From positions 310,001-374,000 of the forward strand of contig NZ_FNOT01000003.1 of assembly GCF_900107105.1 (NCBI RefSeq): a DNA stretch of 64,000 nucleotides, written 5' to 3'. The notes below the pieces were generated by a model. The model searched no databases and was not told the origin of the DNA. It worked only from the letters and a program-made list of their open reading frames with translations. A program made the position numbers and the translations under genes. Shown here one piece after another: positions 45,922 to 55,365 of this stretch (position 1 is its first letter; each line of letters begins with the position of its first letter). This DNA is from Geodermatophilus africanus (GTDB lineage Bacteria > Actinomycetota > Actinomycetes > Mycobacteriales > Geodermatophilaceae).

Positions 45922-46050
45922 GTTCCGGCCGCCGCGGAACGGGTTGTGCGGAGGCCCAAAAAGGTGGTTCCCGATCTGTCGGGATCCTGGGGTGCCGCCG
46001 ATCACATCCCCGCTAACTTCGTCGCCCGAGCTCGGCAACCGCGGGTTGCC
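45922..46050 (+). promoter_or_regulatory. Control region of the NitT/TauT-type transporter operon
   Basis: Three inverted repeats precede the binding-protein gene: GTTCCG(N7)CGGAAC (45922-45940), CCCGA-TCTG-TCGGG (45970-45983) and the perfect GGCAACC-GCG-GGTTGCC (46034-46050). A TAACTT -10 motif (46014-46019) puts transcription start near 46026, so the third palindrome lies just downstream of it, a typical repressor position. The stretch is less GC-rich than its surroundings. The rest of 45827-46101 shows no gene. Confidence 0.55.
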
Positions 46051-46101
46051 GGCGCCCGCCGGATCCCTGTCCGCTGTCCCTCCCAGCTCGGAGGCAAGCC
46101 C

Positions 46102-47184
46102 GTGACCGCTCCTCGACGGACCACTCGACGTATGCGGTTGGCGGGCGCAGGCCTCGCCGTGCTGCTGGCCGCCACCGCCTGCGGTGGTGACGACTCGACC
46201 TCGGGAGGGGGCTCGGGCGGCGGGGGAGGCGGCGGCGGAGGCGGTGGGGACACCACCGCCATGACCTTCGGCACCGCCGGGACGCCCGTCGTCTACGGCA
46301 GCCTGATGATGCACGTGGCCGACGAGGAGGGGATCCTCGACGAGTACGGGTTGGACGTCACCTTCCAGAACTTCGCCAACGGTGCCGACTCCGTACGGGC
46401 CGTGATCGGCGGGCAGATCGACGCCGCGCTGACGTCCACGTCGAGCCTGGTGAACGTCGTCGCCGAGGGTGCCCCGGTCAAGGGCATGATCGGCATGGAC
46501 AAGCCCGACTACTACATCGCGACCACCGACCCGGCCATCACCAGCTGCGAGGACCTCCGGGGCCAGACCATCGCGGTCGACCAGACCGGCGGGGCCCGGT
46601 ACAACTCCACGGTCACGATGCTCGCCTCCTGCGGCCTGACCGTGGACGACGTCGAGTTCGTCAACTTCGCCGGCCCGCCGGTGATCCAGGCCCTGGTGCA
46701 GGGCCAGGTGACCATCGCCAACCTCCACTACGACGAGGAGGCGTTCATCGAGGCGACCACCGACACCAACGTCGAGGAGATCATCAGCCTCGTCAAGGAC
46801 GTCAACCCGAACACGCACTACGTGCTGCAGGTGGCGACCACCGACTACATCGAGCAGAACCGGGACGCCGTCGTCCGGCTGACCGCGGCCTACATCGAGG
46901 CCAACGAGTTCGTCCGCGACCCGGCCAACTCCGAGCGCTTCGCCGAGATCGCCTCGAAGTACAACCAGCAGCCGATCGAGGTGGCCCAGGAGGCGGTCGA
47001 CCTGTTCCTCGAGTTCGAATTCTGGCCGGAGGGCTCCGGGCTGGTCCAGGAGAAGGTCGAGGGCGTCATCCAGGAGCAGATCGACGCCGGCGCCATCACC
47101 GAGGCCAACGCGCCGACCTACGAGGACCTGATCGACCCCAGCATCTACGACGAGGCCCAGCAGCTGGTCGAGTCGACCAACTGA
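46102..47184 (+). CDS. ABC transporter substrate-binding lipoprotein (NMT1/THI5-SsuA type)
   Basis: The 360-residue protein starts at GTG 46102 after CGGAGGCAAG. A signal peptide ends in a lipobox (LLAATAC, Cys ~residue 29), followed by a Gly/Ser-only linker (~37-54) and the periplasmic-binding fold: GYGLDVTFQNFANG-like N-lobe, SCEDLRGQTIAVDQTGG and VQGQVTIANL. Cluster type is that of nitrate/sulfonate/taurine/pyrimidine importers; the ligand is unknown but presumably the compound degraded by neighbouring genes. It leads an operon with two permeases, two CocE hydrolases and the ATPase. Confidence 0.88.
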   Translation: MTAPRRTTRRMRLAGAGLAVLLAATACGGDDSTSGGGSGGGGGGGGGGGDTTAMTFGTAGTPVVYGSLMMHVADEEGILDEYGLDVTFQNFANGADSVRAVIGGQIDAALTSTSSLVNVVAEGAPVKGMIGMDKPDYYIATTDPAITSCEDLRGQTIAVDQTGGARYNSTVTMLASCGLTVDDVEFVNFAGPPVIQALVQGQVTIANLHYDEEAFIEATTDTNVEEIISLVKDVNPNTHYVLQVATTDYIEQNRDAVVRLTAAYIEANEFVRDPANSERFAEIASKYNQQPIEVAQEAVDLFLEFEFWPEGSGLVQEKVEGVIQEQIDAGAITEANAPTYEDLIDPSIYDEAQQLVESTN

Positions 47185-47214
47185 CCGGCACTCCGCCGAG
47201 GGGGAGCGATCGGA

Positions 47215-47976
47215 ATGGCGACGGAGAGATGGGCGCGCTGGGGCGTCTACGCGCTCAGCCTGGTCGTGCTCGCGGTGGTGTGGCAGATCGCGGCCGCGGG
47301 GAGCGGGCTGCTGCTGGCGAGCTTCACCGAGACGATGGCCCGCCTCGGTGAGCTCATCAGCAACGGCGAGCTCCCGGAGGCGCTGCTCTCCTCCGGCAGG
47401 ATCTTCCTCACCGGGCTGGTGCTGTCCATCCTGCTGGGGCTGCCGCTCGGGCTGGTCTTCGCGCGGTTCCCGCTGGTCACCGCTGCGGTGGAGACGTACG
47501 TGTACGGGCTCTACGCCATCCCGGTGATCACCCTGGTGCCGTTCATCCTGGCCGGCATCGGGTTCGACTTCCGGGCGAAGGTCCTGGTCGTCGTCCTGAC
47601 GGCGATCTTCCCCATCCTGATCAGCGCGATGGAGGGTGCTCGGAGCGTCCCCGGCCGGCTGCTCGACGTCGCCCACTCCTACGGGTCGACCGAGCGCCAG
47701 CTGTGGGCCGACGTGGTGATCCCCTACACCGTCCCGTACGCGGTGACCGGCATCAAGCAGGGCATCGCCGGGGCGCTGGTCGGCACGATCATCGCCGAGC
47801 TCTTCCTCAACGCCACCGGCGTCGGGGACCTGCTCATCCGCGCGTCGACCAACTTCGACTCCGCCGGTGCGCTGGCGGTGACGCTGGTGATCTCCGTCAT
47901 CGCGGTGAGCCTGATGGGGGTGAGCGGGGTCGTCGAGCGGCGCTTCGCCGGCTGGCGGGAGGGGCTGTCCGGATGA
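47215..47976 (+). CDS. ABC transporter permease (NitT/TauT family)
   Basis: This inner-membrane permease of 253 residues has about six transmembrane helices and the BPD_transp_1 cytoplasmic EAA loop around residues 140-170 (RLLDVAHSYGSTERQLWADVVIP). Helical stretches include VYALSLVVLAVVWQIAA at the N-terminus. It starts at ATG 47215. Its stop overlaps the second permease ATG (ATGA), so the two likely form a heterodimeric channel. Confidence 0.9.
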   Translation: MATERWARWGVYALSLVVLAVVWQIAAAGSGLLLASFTETMARLGELISNGELPEALLSSGRIFLTGLVLSILLGLPLGLVFARFPLVTAAVETYVYGLYAIPVITLVPFILAGIGFDFRAKVLVVVLTAIFPILISAMEGARSVPGRLLDVAHSYGSTERQLWADVVIPYTVPYAVTGIKQGIAGALVGTIIAELFLNATGVGDLLIRASTNFDSAGALAVTLVISVIAVSLMGVSGVVERRFAGWREGLSG

Positions 47977-48881
47977 CGACGAGGCGAACCGGCACCGGGG
48001 AATCGGCGGCCGGCGGTCGGCCGGTGAGCGCCCCTGCGGGTCAGGGCTCGACGGCCACCGAGGCGGTCCCGCTGCCCGGCGAGCCCTCAAGCGCGCCCCA
48101 GGCGGTCCCGTCCGGACGGGCGCGGCGCGAGCGCAGACGGCCACCCAACTGGTTGCTGCGGCTCCTCACCGGAGTGCTGATCCTGGTCCTCTGGGACCTG
48201 GGTGCGCGGATGCTGGAGTCGCCGTTCATCGCCCGCCCGCTGGGCGTGGCGCAGGCGGTCCCGGAGGTGTTCGCCAGCGAGCGGTTCTGGCAGGACGCCT
48301 GGGCCACCATCGGGTCGGTCGTGTACGGCGTCCTCATCGGCGCGGCCGCGGGGCTGGTCCTGGGGCTGGCCATGGGCCGGATCAAGCTCGTGCGCTGGTT
48401 CTTCACGTCCTACGTGAGCGCGCTCTACACCCTGCCGATGGTCGCGGTGGTCCCGCTCATGACCATCTGGCTCGGCTACACCCCCGAGACCCGGCTGGTC
48501 GCCGTCGCGCTGTCGGCGTTCCTGCCCATCGTCGTGACGACGGCGGACGGGTCGCGGGCCATCCCCAAGGAGTACCTGGACGTGGCCCGCACCTTCCGGG
48601 CGCGGGTGCACAACATCTGGTTCGGGATCGCCCTGCGCAACGCGATCCCATACCTCATCGCCGGTCTGCAGTTGGCCATCGCCCGCGCGCTGGTCACCGC
48701 CGTCGCCGTCGAGTTCCTCGCCGGCGTGCCGGGCCTGGGCTACTCGATCCTCCAGCAGACGCGCAGCTTCCAGCAGAACGAGGCCTTCGTCGGGGTCATC
48801 GTGCTGACCCTCTTCGTCGTCGCCGCGCGGGCCCTCCTGACGGTGGCCCGGCGGCGGTTCCTGCCCTGGTACGGCCGCTGA
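47973..48881 (+). CDS. ABC transporter permease (NitT/TauT family), second subunit
   Basis: This 302-residue permease begins with a ~65-residue hydrophilic, Pro/Ala-rich cytoplasmic extension absent from its partner, then about six helices (~67-295). The EAA loop is YLDVARTFRARVHNIWFGIALRN. It starts at an ATG overlapping the preceding stop. Two different permeases serving one ATPase suggests a heteromeric importer; most NitT/TauT systems use one permease gene. Confidence 0.9.
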   Translation: MTTRRTGTGESAAGGRPVSAPAGQGSTATEAVPLPGEPSSAPQAVPSGRARRERRRPPNWLLRLLTGVLILVLWDLGARMLESPFIARPLGVAQAVPEVFASERFWQDAWATIGSVVYGVLIGAAAGLVLGLAMGRIKLVRWFFTSYVSALYTLPMVAVVPLMTIWLGYTPETRLVAVALSAFLPIVVTTADGSRAIPKEYLDVARTFRARVHNIWFGIALRNAIPYLIAGLQLAIARALVTAVAVEFLAGVPGLGYSILQQTRSFQQNEAFVGVIVLTLFVVAARALLTVARRRFLPWYGR

Positions 48882-48956
48882 CGCCCGTTCCGTCCCGCGG
48901 TGCGCCACCGTCCGCCCCGTCGCCACGCGACGGCCCCGTCGAAAAGGAGAACCGGA

Positions 48957-50720
48957 GTGGCCCTGACCGAGACCCCCGGCGCCCACCACCGCGAGACCAC
49001 GCCCGAGGACATCTTCATCGAGTGGGACGTGCCCATCGAGATGGACGACGGCCTGCTCCTGCGCGCCGACGTCTACCGGCCGGCCAAGGAAGGCCGCTTC
49101 CCGGTCCTCATCACCTACGGCCCGTACGGGAAGGGGCTGCCGTTCCAGCAGGGCTACACGACATCCTGGGAGATCATGGCGAGGAACCACCCCGACGTCA
49201 CGGCGGGCTCGACCAACCGTTTCCAGAACTGGGAGGTCGTCGACCCGGAGAAGTGGGTGCCCCGGGACTACGTGTGCATCCGCGTCGACTCGCGGGGCGC
49301 CGGCCGTTCACCGGGGAAGATGGACCTCTGGTCGGCTCGCGAGACCCGCGACTTCCACGACTGCATCGAGTGGGCGGGCACGCTGCCCTACAGCAACGGC
49401 AAGGTCGGGCTGGACGGCATCTCCTACTACGCCATGAACCAGTGGCAGGTGGCCGCGCTGCAGCCTCCGCACCTGGCGGCGATCTGCGTGTGGGAGGGCG
49501 GCTCCGACTGGTACCGGGACATGAGCCACCACGGCGGGATCCTGTGCACGTTCATCGCCAACTGGATCCCCATGCAGGTCACGACCGTGCAGTACGGCCG
49601 CGGCGAGGACGGCCCCCGGGACCCGAACTCCGGGCTGCTCGTCTGCGGTGACGAGAAGCTCAGCAAGGAGGAGCTCGCCGAGAACCTGACCGACCTCGAC
49701 GAGCAGTACCAGCAGCACCCGCTCGACGACGAGGTGTACCGCGAGCGGACGCCGGACTTCTCGAAGATCACCGTGCCGCTGCTGTCCACCGGCAACTGGG
49801 GCGGTCAGGGGCTGCACCTGCGCGGCAACGTCGAGGGGTACGGGCGGTCGGCGTCGTCGCAGAAGTGGCTGGAAATGCACGGCCTCGAGCACTGGAGCCA
49901 CTTCTACACCGACTACGGGCGTGAGCTGCAGCTTCGCTTCTTCGACCACTTCCTCAAGGGCGAGGACAACGGCTGGGCCGACCAGCCGCCGGTGCAGCTG
50001 AACATCCGGCACGTCGACAGCACCTTCGTGGTGCGCCAGGAGCAGTCCTGGCCGCTGGAGCGGACCGAGTGGACGCGCCTGTACCTGGACGCCGACGCCG
50101 GCACCCTCAGCGCCGAGCCGCCGTCCGCCGCCGCCTCGGTGGGCTACGACACCACCGGCGACGGCGCGACGTTCTCCTTCGGCCCGTTCCCCGAGCAGAC
50201 CGAGATCACCGGGCCGCTGGCCGCGAAGCTCTTCGTGGAGTCCAGCACCGCCGACGCCGACCTGTTCCTCGTCGTGCGGGTCTTCTCGCCGGAAGGGGAG
50301 GAGGTCGTGTTCCACGGGGCCCTGGACCCGCACACCCCGGTCGCACAGGGCTGGCTGCGGGCCTCGCACCGCAAGCTCGACCCCGAGCTGTCGCAGCCGT
50401 ACCGGCCCTACCACACCCACGACGAGATCCAGCCGCTCGAGCCGGGCACGGTCTACGAGCTCGACGTCGAGATCTGGCCGACCTGCCTGGTGATCCCGGC
50501 CGGCTACACCTTGCAACTCGACGTCCGCGGCCGGGACTACGTCTACCCCGGCCCGGCCGAGCACCTGTCGAACATGAAGAACCCGATGACCGGGTGCGGG
50601 CCGTTCGTGCACGACGACCCCGTCGACCGGCCCGCCGAGCTGTTCGAGGGCACAGTCACCGTCCACACCGGCGGGGAGCGGCAGTCCCACCTGCTCCTCC
50701 CGATCATCCCGGGCGCCTGA
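48957..50720 (+). CDS. CocE/NonD-family alpha/beta hydrolase, paralogue 1
   Basis: This is an X-Pro dipeptidyl-peptidase/cocaine-esterase-type hydrolase of 587 residues. It has an alpha/beta core (~30-330) and a C-terminal jelly-roll domain (~345-580; QTEITGPLAAKLFV, WLRASHRKLD). Nucleophile Ser156 sits in DGISYYAMNQW, where the final Gly of the usual GxSxxG is replaced; the His is in GLEHW. No signal peptide is seen, so it is cytoplasmic. The start is GTG 48957 after AAAAGGAG. Family members hydrolyse esters or amides. It lies between permease and ATPase genes, so it probably acts on the imported compound. Confidence 0.87.
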   Translation: MALTETPGAHHRETTPEDIFIEWDVPIEMDDGLLLRADVYRPAKEGRFPVLITYGPYGKGLPFQQGYTTSWEIMARNHPDVTAGSTNRFQNWEVVDPEKWVPRDYVCIRVDSRGAGRSPGKMDLWSARETRDFHDCIEWAGTLPYSNGKVGLDGISYYAMNQWQVAALQPPHLAAICVWEGGSDWYRDMSHHGGILCTFIANWIPMQVTTVQYGRGEDGPRDPNSGLLVCGDEKLSKEELAENLTDLDEQYQQHPLDDEVYRERTPDFSKITVPLLSTGNWGGQGLHLRGNVEGYGRSASSQKWLEMHGLEHWSHFYTDYGRELQLRFFDHFLKGEDNGWADQPPVQLNIRHVDSTFVVRQEQSWPLERTEWTRLYLDADAGTLSAEPPSAAASVGYDTTGDGATFSFGPFPEQTEITGPLAAKLFVESSTADADLFLVVRVFSPEGEEVVFHGALDPHTPVAQGWLRASHRKLDPELSQPYRPYHTHDEIQPLEPGTVYELDVEIWPTCLVIPAGYTLQLDVRGRDYVYPGPAEHLSNMKNPMTGCGPFVHDDPVDRPAELFEGTVTVHTGGERQSHLLLPIIPGA

Positions 50721-50746
50721 GGGCACCGGGGACGAGGAGCGCAGCG

Positions 50747-51580
50747 ATGACCCGATCCACCACCGGTCCCGGCGCGGCTCCGGAGGGCGCCGCGCCCCCT
50801 CCGGCGACCGGCCCCCGCGTCGTCGTGTCGGGGGCGGGGGTGCGCTACGGCGACCTGACCGTCTTCGACGGCATCGACCTGACCATCCAGGACCGGGAGA
50901 TCGTCTCGATCGTGGGCCCGTCCGGGTGCGGCAAGACGACCCTGCTGCGCAGCGTCGACGGGCTGACCCGCCTGAACTCGGGCTCGGTGACCATCGACGG
51001 GAGGCCGGTCGAGGGGCCGACGCCCGGGGTGAGCATGGTCTTCCAGCACTTCGGGCTCTTCCCGTGGAAGAACGTCTACAACAACGTCGCCTACGGATTG
51101 AAGCTGGCGAAGGCGCCCAAGGAACGCATCGCCGAGGTGGTCCCGGAGTACATCGACATGGTCGGCCTCGCCGGCTTCGAGAAGTCCTATCCGCACCAGC
51201 TGTCCGGCGGCATGCAACAGCGCGCCGGCCTGGCCCGCGCGCTCGCCGTCGAACCCCAGGTCCTGCTCATGGACGAGCCGTTCAGCGCCATCGACGCCCA
51301 GACCCGGGAGGTGCTGCAGTTCGAGCTGCTGCGCATCTGGGAGACCCGGCCCATCGCGATGATGTTCGTGACCCACTCGATCGAGGAGGCGGTCCTCATG
51401 GGGGACCGCGTGGTGGTGCTCAAGGGCCGGCCCAGCCACATCCACGAGGTCATCGACGTGGGCATCCCGCACCCCCGCACCCGCGCGACGCTCAAGAGCG
51501 CGCGGTTCCAGGAGGTCACCGCGCACGTCTGGGACCTGCTCATGCAGGACGTGATCGCCGCCGAGCGTGAGGTCGGCTGA
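50747..51580 (+). CDS. ABC transporter ATP-binding protein (NitT/TauT family)
   Basis: This 277-residue ATPase powers the importer. Motifs are Walker A GPSGCGKTT (~residue 63), Q-loop FQHFGLFPW (~102), signature LSGGMQQRAGLARAL (~150), Walker B VLLMDEPFSAID (~173) and switch His in VTHSIEEA (~207). A Pro/Ala-rich tail of ~25 residues precedes the domain. It starts at ATG 50747; GAGGAGCGCAGCG upstream serves as ribosome site. It is separated from the permeases by the first CocE-type gene. Confidence 0.92.
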   Translation: MTRSTTGPGAAPEGAAPPPATGPRVVVSGAGVRYGDLTVFDGIDLTIQDREIVSIVGPSGCGKTTLLRSVDGLTRLNSGSVTIDGRPVEGPTPGVSMVFQHFGLFPWKNVYNNVAYGLKLAKAPKERIAEVVPEYIDMVGLAGFEKSYPHQLSGGMQQRAGLARALAVEPQVLLMDEPFSAIDAQTREVLQFELLRIWETRPIAMMFVTHSIEEAVLMGDRVVVLKGRPSHIHEVIDVGIPHPRTRATLKSARFQEVTAHVWDLLMQDVIAAEREVG

Positions 51581-51635
51581 GGTCCACCACCCCTTCCGCC
51601 GCCCCGCGGCCCGCATCCGACGACGAGGGAGACCC

Positions 51636-53390
51636 ATGCGCCACCGGGAGAAGACCGAACTGCGCGACGGCATGCTCATCGACTGGGACACGCCGATCGT
51701 CATGGACGACGGGGTCGTGCTCCGCGCCGACGTCTACCGGCCGCCGGCCGAGGGCCGGTACCCCGTGATCATGACGCTGGGCCCGTACGGCAAGCAGCTG
51801 CACTTCGAGGACGGCTACGCCCACCAGTGGCACCTGATGTGCGCCGAGCACCCGGACGTGCCGACCGGCTCGACGAACAAGTACCAGGTGTGGGAGGTCG
51901 TCGACCCGGAGAAGTGGGTGCCGGACGGCTACGTCGTCATCCGCGTCGACAGCCGGGGCGCCGGGACCTCCGAGGGCGTCATCGACATCTGGTCCCTGCG
52001 CGAGGCCCAGGACCTCGCGATCTGTGTCGACTGGGCCGGCGTGCAACCGTGGTCCAACGGCAAGGTGGGGCTCAACGGGATCTCCTACTTCGCGGAGAAC
52101 CAGTGGCAGACCGCCGCCCTGCAGCCGGAGCACCTCGCAGCCATCTGCACGTGGGAGGGTGCGGCCGACTTCTACCGGGACATGGCCCATCACGGCGGGA
52201 TCTTCTGCAACGGGTTCTCCAAGGCGTGGTCGGAGGCGCAGGTCTGGAGCGTCCAGCACGGCAAGGGCACCAACGGCTACCGCAGCCGGCTGACCGGTGA
52301 CTGGGTGTCCGGCCCGGAGACGCTGTCACCGGAGGAGCTCGGTGCCAACCGGCGGGACTTCTATGAGGACTGCCTGGCCCACAAGCTCGACACCCATGAG
52401 TACTGGCAGTCGCGCATGCCCGACTGGAGCAAGGTCCGCACCCCGTTGCTGTCGTCGGCGAACTGGGGCGGTCAGGGCCTGCACCCGCGGGGCAACTTCG
52501 AGGGCTTCGTCCGTTCGGCGGGCGACCAGAAGTGGCTCGAGGTCCACGGGCTCGAGCACTGGACCGAGTTCTACACCGACTACGGGGTGGCCCTGCAGAA
52601 GAGGTTCTTCGGCCACTTCCTCAAGGGTGAGGACACCGGCTGGACCGAGCAGCCGAGGGTGCTGCTGCAGGTGCGGCACCCGGGCGAGCGCTTCGTGGAG
52701 CGGCACGAGGACGAGTGGCCCCTGGCGCGCACGGAGTGGCGGAAGTACTTCCTCGACGCCGCGGACCTGACCCTCGCCACGGAGGCGCCGCAGGCCGAGA
52801 GCTCGGTGACCTACGCCGGGCTGGGCGACGGCGCGACCTTCCTGCTGCCGCCGGTGCAGGAGGAGGTGGAGATCACCGGCCCGCTGGCGGCCAAGCTGTT
52901 CGTCTCGTCCGCGACCGAGGACGCCGACCTCTTCCTCGTCGTCCGGGTCTTCGGGCCCGACCTGAAGGAGGTCGTCTTCCACGGCGCTCTGGACCCGCAC
53001 ACGCCGATCGCCCAGGGGTGGTTACGGGCCTCGCACCGCAAGCTCGACAAGGAGCTGACGCTGCCGTACCGGCCGTACCACTCCCACGACGAGATCGAGC
53101 CGCTCGTGCCCGGTCAGGTCTACGAGCTGGACGTGGAGATCTGGCCGACCTGCATCGTCGTGCCGCCGGGCCACCGGATCGCCCTGACGGTGCGCGGCAG
53201 GGACTACGTCTACCCCGGCGACATCGAGGACAGGACGCCGAAGCTCGCCGGCGTCTGGAACGGTGTGGGTCCCTTCAAGCACGACGACCCCCGGGACCGG
53301 CCGGCGGAGGTGTTCGGCGGCGACGTCACCGTGCACACCGGCCCCGACCGGCAGTCCCATCTGCTGCTCCCCGTGATCCCGTCGACGTGA
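51636..53390 (+). CDS. CocE/NonD-family alpha/beta hydrolase, paralogue 2
   Basis: The 584-residue paralogue of the gene at 48957 is alike along its whole length (shared VVDPEKWVP, VDSRGAG, NWGGQGLH, FFxHFLKGED, YRPYH). The nucleophile is Ser150 in NGISYFAENQW, again without the closing Gly, and the His is in GLEHW. The start is ATG 51636 after GAGGGAGA; the longer frame from 51567 overlaps the ATPase stop. Having two diverged copies within one transporter operon suggests two ester/amide substrates, or a heteromeric enzyme. Confidence 0.87.
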   Translation: MRHREKTELRDGMLIDWDTPIVMDDGVVLRADVYRPPAEGRYPVIMTLGPYGKQLHFEDGYAHQWHLMCAEHPDVPTGSTNKYQVWEVVDPEKWVPDGYVVIRVDSRGAGTSEGVIDIWSLREAQDLAICVDWAGVQPWSNGKVGLNGISYFAENQWQTAALQPEHLAAICTWEGAADFYRDMAHHGGIFCNGFSKAWSEAQVWSVQHGKGTNGYRSRLTGDWVSGPETLSPEELGANRRDFYEDCLAHKLDTHEYWQSRMPDWSKVRTPLLSSANWGGQGLHPRGNFEGFVRSAGDQKWLEVHGLEHWTEFYTDYGVALQKRFFGHFLKGEDTGWTEQPRVLLQVRHPGERFVERHEDEWPLARTEWRKYFLDAADLTLATEAPQAESSVTYAGLGDGATFLLPPVQEEVEITGPLAAKLFVSSATEDADLFLVVRVFGPDLKEVVFHGALDPHTPIAQGWLRASHRKLDKELTLPYRPYHSHDEIEPLVPGQVYELDVEIWPTCIVVPPGHRIALTVRGRDYVYPGDIEDRTPKLAGVWNGVGPFKHDDPRDRPAEVFGGDVTVHTGPDRQSHLLLPVIPST

Positions 53391-53466
53391 CCCCGTGCCG
53401 TGGCGGCCGATCCCCCCGGCCGCCACGGCACGGCCCAGCGACCACCGCACGACCGAGAGGCACCAC

Positions 53467-54471
53467 ATGACTGACGCACACCGGATCGGCTGGGGGATCG
53501 TCGGCCTCGGCCGGATCGCCGACAGCGAGATCGCACCGGCGATCGGCGCCGCGGACAACAGCACCCTGGTCGGCGTGGTGAGCCGCGACGCGGGCCGGGC
53601 CCGCGACTTCGCCGCCCGGCACGGCGCCGCCGCCGCCCACGACGACTACGCCGCGCTGCTGGCCGACCCGGCGGTCGACGCCGTCTACATCGCCACCCCC
53701 AACGGCCTGCACGCCGAGCAGGTGGTCGCGGCGGCGGCCGCGGGCAAGCACGTGCTCTGCGACAAGCCGCTGGCGACGTCGGTCCCCGACGCCGAGCGTG
53801 CCGTCGCCGCCTGCCGCGAGGCCGGTGTCCGCCTCGGCATCACCTTCCAGACCCGCCGGCACGAGGGCATGCAGGACGTCCGGAACCTGCTGGCTGCCGA
53901 GCGGATCGGCGACGTGCGGCTGGTGCAGGTCGAGCTCGGGCCCGGCCGGATGCTGCCGAAGAGCTGGCGGACCGACCCGGGCCTAGCCGGTGCCGGCGTG
54001 ATGAACAACATGGGCGTGCACGCCTACGACCTGCTGCGCTACCTGCTGGGCGCCGAGGTGGTGGAGGCGACGGCGGTGGTCGACGTCGAACCCGGCTTCC
54101 AGGTCGACACGCTGGCCCTCGCCGTGCTGCGCTTCGACAACGGCGCCCTCGCCTACGTCAATGCCAACCAGTCGCTGCCCAATCCGCAGCAGGACCTGTC
54201 GGTCTACGGGACCGAGGGCACGGTGCTCGGGCGCAACGTGACCCGGCCGAACCTGACCGGCACGTTGACCGTGCTCGGGCGCGACGGGACCAGCGAGCGC
54301 AGCGTCTCCTCGGCGGGTGCCTTCGTCGCGACGGTGAGCGCTTTCGCCGATTCCGTCCTCCGCGGCGAGGAACCGAGCCCCTCCGGCGTGGACGGCCTGC
54401 GCAGCGTCGAGCTCACCACGGCGCTGGCCCGGTCCGCGCAGGAGCGGCGGACGATCCCGCTCGGCCGGTGA
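53467..54471 (+). CDS. Gfo/Idh/MocA-family oxidoreductase
   Basis: This NAD(P)-dependent dehydrogenase of 334 residues has the N-terminal Rossmann motif GIVGLGRIADSEIAP, the IATPNGLHAEQV segment (~residue 77), the conserved Lys-Pro in LCDKPLATS (~100) and a C-terminal sheet with MNNMGVHAYDLLRYLLG (~180) supplying the active-site Asp/His. Members act on sugars, inositol, hydroxy-acids or biliverdin. It starts at ATG 53467 and overlaps the next gene (GTGA). Confidence 0.87.
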   Translation: MTDAHRIGWGIVGLGRIADSEIAPAIGAADNSTLVGVVSRDAGRARDFAARHGAAAAHDDYAALLADPAVDAVYIATPNGLHAEQVVAAAAAGKHVLCDKPLATSVPDAERAVAACREAGVRLGITFQTRRHEGMQDVRNLLAAERIGDVRLVQVELGPGRMLPKSWRTDPGLAGAGVMNNMGVHAYDLLRYLLGAEVVEATAVVDVEPGFQVDTLALAVLRFDNGALAYVNANQSLPNPQQDLSVYGTEGTVLGRNVTRPNLTGTLTVLGRDGTSERSVSSAGAFVATVSAFADSVLRGEEPSPSGVDGLRSVELTTALARSAQERRTIPLGR

Positions 54472-55319
54472 CGGGGACCCGGCCGGAGGGCTCGGCGGTC
54501 CTGGCCGAGCTGGTGGCGGTCCCGGCTCCGGGGACGCCGCTGGACGGCCTGTTCTACGAGCCCGGGAGGAGGCCGCTGCGGGCCGCGGCGATGCTCATGC
54601 ACGGCAACGGCATGAACTTCTACTACGGCGCCTCGGGGTTCCTGCCGCCGCACCTGGCCGGCATCGGGCTGGCGGTTCTCAGCTTCAACCGGCACGGCCA
54701 CGACACCGTCAGCGCCCGCACGCGGACGGCGGAGGGCAACGCCTACCAAACCGTGGCCGAGGCGATCGACGACAACGAGCGCGCTGCCCGGTGGCTGGCC
54801 GGGCGCGGTCACCCGGCCCCGGTCGTCATCGGGCACAGCAACGGCGGGATGCTGGCGTCCGAGCACGTCGCGCGCCACCCCGAGACCCCCGCGCTGGTGC
54901 TCCTGTCGGCGCACCTGGGTGGCACCCAGATGCTCGCCCGGGCCTCCGCGCTGGGGTTGCTGGCCGGCGACCGGCTCGACGAGCTGACCGACCGGGCCGC
55001 CGCCCTCGTCGCCGCCGGCCGGCCCGACGAGCTCCTGCTCATGCCCGGCTGGTACTACGTGACGACCGCCGGCTCGTTCCTCGACATGGCGCGCAACCTG
55101 CCGTCCCTGCTGGACAACGCCCCACGCATCACCTGCCCGGTCCTCTACGTGCGGGGCGAGCGGGAGGACGTCGAGCTCTACCCGGCCGAGCGGTTCGCCG
55201 AGCTGGCCGGCGGACGGGTCGACGTGGTCGTGATCCGGGACTGCGACCACTTCTACACCGGCTACGAGGCCGAGGTCGGCGGCCGCGTGGCCGCCTGGCT
55301 GGACTCGGTACTGGCGTGA
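54468..55319 (+). CDS. Alpha/beta hydrolase
   Basis: The 283-residue protein has the nucleophile in GHSNGGM (~residue 123), with strand LMHGNGMNFYYGAS carrying the oxyanion hole, a probable Asp in VRGEREDVELYP (~230) and His in CDHFYTGYE (~260). It starts at a GTG overlapping the Gfo/Idh stop. The substrate is unknown; the gene is coupled to the catabolic operon. Confidence 0.8.
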   Translation: MTGTRPEGSAVLAELVAVPAPGTPLDGLFYEPGRRPLRAAAMLMHGNGMNFYYGASGFLPPHLAGIGLAVLSFNRHGHDTVSARTRTAEGNAYQTVAEAIDDNERAARWLAGRGHPAPVVIGHSNGGMLASEHVARHPETPALVLLSAHLGGTQMLARASALGLLAGDRLDELTDRAAALVAAGRPDELLLMPGWYYVTTAGSFLDMARNLPSLLDNAPRITCPVLYVRGEREDVELYPAERFAELAGGRVDVVVIRDCDHFYTGYEAEVGGRVAAWLDSVLA

Positions 55320-55365
55320 GCGCGCCCGTGCCGTCCGGGGGCCCGGGCGGCGGCGGAGTCCGCCG

